From assembly GCA_003136295.1 (NCBI GenBank), contig PLDZ01000046.1:1868-7520 (forward strand): a stretch of DNA of 5,653 bases, given 5' to 3'. A program made the translations under genes and the position numbers. The notes beneath the pieces were generated by a model. That model was given only the letters and a program-made list of their open reading frames with translations. It had not been told where the DNA came from and ran no database searches. The stretch is from Candidatus Dormiibacterota bacterium (GTDB lineage Bacteria; Chloroflexota; Dormibacteria; Aeolococcales; Aeolococcaceae). Numbering within the stretch: the first letter of the stretch is position 1; every line of letters starts with the position of its first letter. Positions 4,869 to 5,653 of the stretch are shown here, piece by piece.

Positions 4869-5653
4869 TCATCGGAACCGCTCATAGCGCGCCGGGCCCG
4901 TACTGGGCGCCGTCTTGAGCGGCAGGACCTCACTGGGCTCCTGGTGTCCGCGCGGAGCGGGTTGGTGCACACCGCTGCTGACGCTGCCGAAGGCGTGGCC
5001 GGCGTCGGCCAGCTCGACGATCACCCTCCGCACGTCGTCCTTGGGCACGGGCCGGGCGAAAAGGTACCCCTGGCCCAACTCGCACCCGAACTCGCGCAGG
5101 GCGATAAGCTGGGCTTCTGTCTCGATTCCCTCAGCGAGAACCGTGAGGTTGAGGTTGTGACCTAGGCTGACCACCGCTCGCGCGATCGTCGCGGCATCTT
5201 CATCATCGGGGAGGCTGTGCACGAACGATCGATCGATCTTCAACTGGTCGATCGGCAGCCTCAGGAGAGCGCCGAGGGATGAGTACCCGGTTCCGAAGTC
5301 GTCGACGGCCAATCGGATTCCCGACCTCCGCAGCTCCTCGAGCACGCTGACTGCGAACTTGTCATTCTCCATCAGGACGCTCTCGGTGACCTCCAGCAGG
5401 AGCCGGTCGGCGTCTAGCCCAGTCTCCGCCACGACGGAAGCGACGGTCTGGGCTAGGCCCGGGTCGCGCAACTGGCGGCCGGAGACGTTTACTGCAACCG
5501 AGAGCCGGCCGAGGACTGGGTCGTCGCCCCATCCAGCCACCACCGTGCAAGTCTCGCGAAGAACCCAACGCCCCACTTCTACGATGAGGCCGCTCTCCTC
5601 AGCGAGTGGGATGAACTCGGCGGGCGGTACCGTGCCGTAGGTGGGGTGCTCCC
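4869..5653 (-). CDS. EAL-domain c-di-GMP phosphodiesterase, C-terminal part
   Basis: The minus-strand frame is open from the right edge to TGA at 4871-4869, giving 260 full codons; the N-terminus, including the EAL signature itself, is outside. It begins EHPTYGTVPPAEFIPLAEES, which in this family directly follows 'EAL-x-RW'. The visible catalytic and metal-binding set is complete: Asn55 in VAVNVS, Glu87 in LLEVTES, Asp117-Asp118 in DDFGTGYSSL, Lys138 in KIDRSFV, Glu174 and Glu177 in LAEGIETEAQL, and Gln194 in LGQGYLFARPVP. The enzyme should hydrolyse cyclic di-GMP to pGpG. In actinobacteria such domains usually end a longer PAS/GGDEF-EAL or membrane-anchored protein, which cannot be judged here. 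About 55 residues follow the domain, Pro/Ser-rich and probably disordered. GTG 5576 lies inside the domain and is not the real start. The gene converges on the accessory genes and is probably unrelated to them. Confidence 0.96.
   Translation of the reverse strand, partial: EHPTYGTVPPAEFIPLAEESGLIVEVGRWVLRETCTVVAGWGDDPVLGRLSVAVNVSGRQLRDPGLAQTVASVVAETGLDADRLLLEVTESVLMENDKFAVSVLEELRRSGIRLAVDDFGTGYSSLGALLRLPIDQLKIDRSFVHSLPDDEDAATIARAVVSLGHNLNLTVLAEGIETEAQLIALREFGCELGQGYLFARPVPKDDVRRVIVELADAGHAFGSVSSGVHQPAPRGHQEPSEVLPLKTAPSTGPARYERFR

Noticed and set aside
4755..5165. 136-codon plus-strand frame
   Set aside because: Mostly antisense to the clearly coding EAL domain; composition and lack of a ribosome binding site fit a shadow.

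Overview
The window looks like chromosome of a high-GC Gram-positive bacterium (Actinomycetota). The evidence is G/C-rich third codon positions, GTG starts, an actinobacterial-style tRNA-Gly without an encoded CCA end, and two genes whose start codon sits where transcription should begin (leaderless genes, common in this phylum). The sequence does not allow a genus call.

Layout: the left edge holds the 3' end of a RibD-C/dihydrofolate-reductase-like gene (+), followed by a tRNA-Gly(TCC) on the minus strand. About 570 bp without a convincing gene follow. Then comes a run of five plus-strand accessory genes: a GIY-YIG nuclease-family protein (1047-1625), a DUF429 predicted RNase H-fold nuclease (1765-2610), a 91-residue orphan (2701-2976), a 206-residue orphan (3249-3869) and a 191-residue orphan (3980-4555). 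The window closes with a convergent minus-strand gene running off the right edge: the C-terminal part of an EAL-domain c-di-GMP phosphodiesterase, whose visible catalytic residues are intact.

The outer genes (RibD-C-like, tRNA, EAL) look like ordinary chromosomal genes. The five between them are small, mostly unrecognised, less codon-biased and separated by 90-270 bp gaps, so they look like separately transcribed accessory genes rather than one tight operon. No integrase, transposase, CRISPR array or toxin-antitoxin pair was seen. Two neighbouring predicted nucleases followed by conserved-looking orphans is compatible with a defence or mobile-DNA-related locus, but that is inference from context only.

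The most interesting details are: a possible 12-codon leader ORF ending in AGG-AGG-AGA, whose stop overlaps the start of the 191-residue orphan and whose Arg codons double as its ribosome binding site; two promoters with the same -35/N18/-10/N6/ATG geometry; a shift of coding signal between frames at the end of the GIY-YIG gene; and a perfect 14-bp palindrome just upstream of the tRNA.
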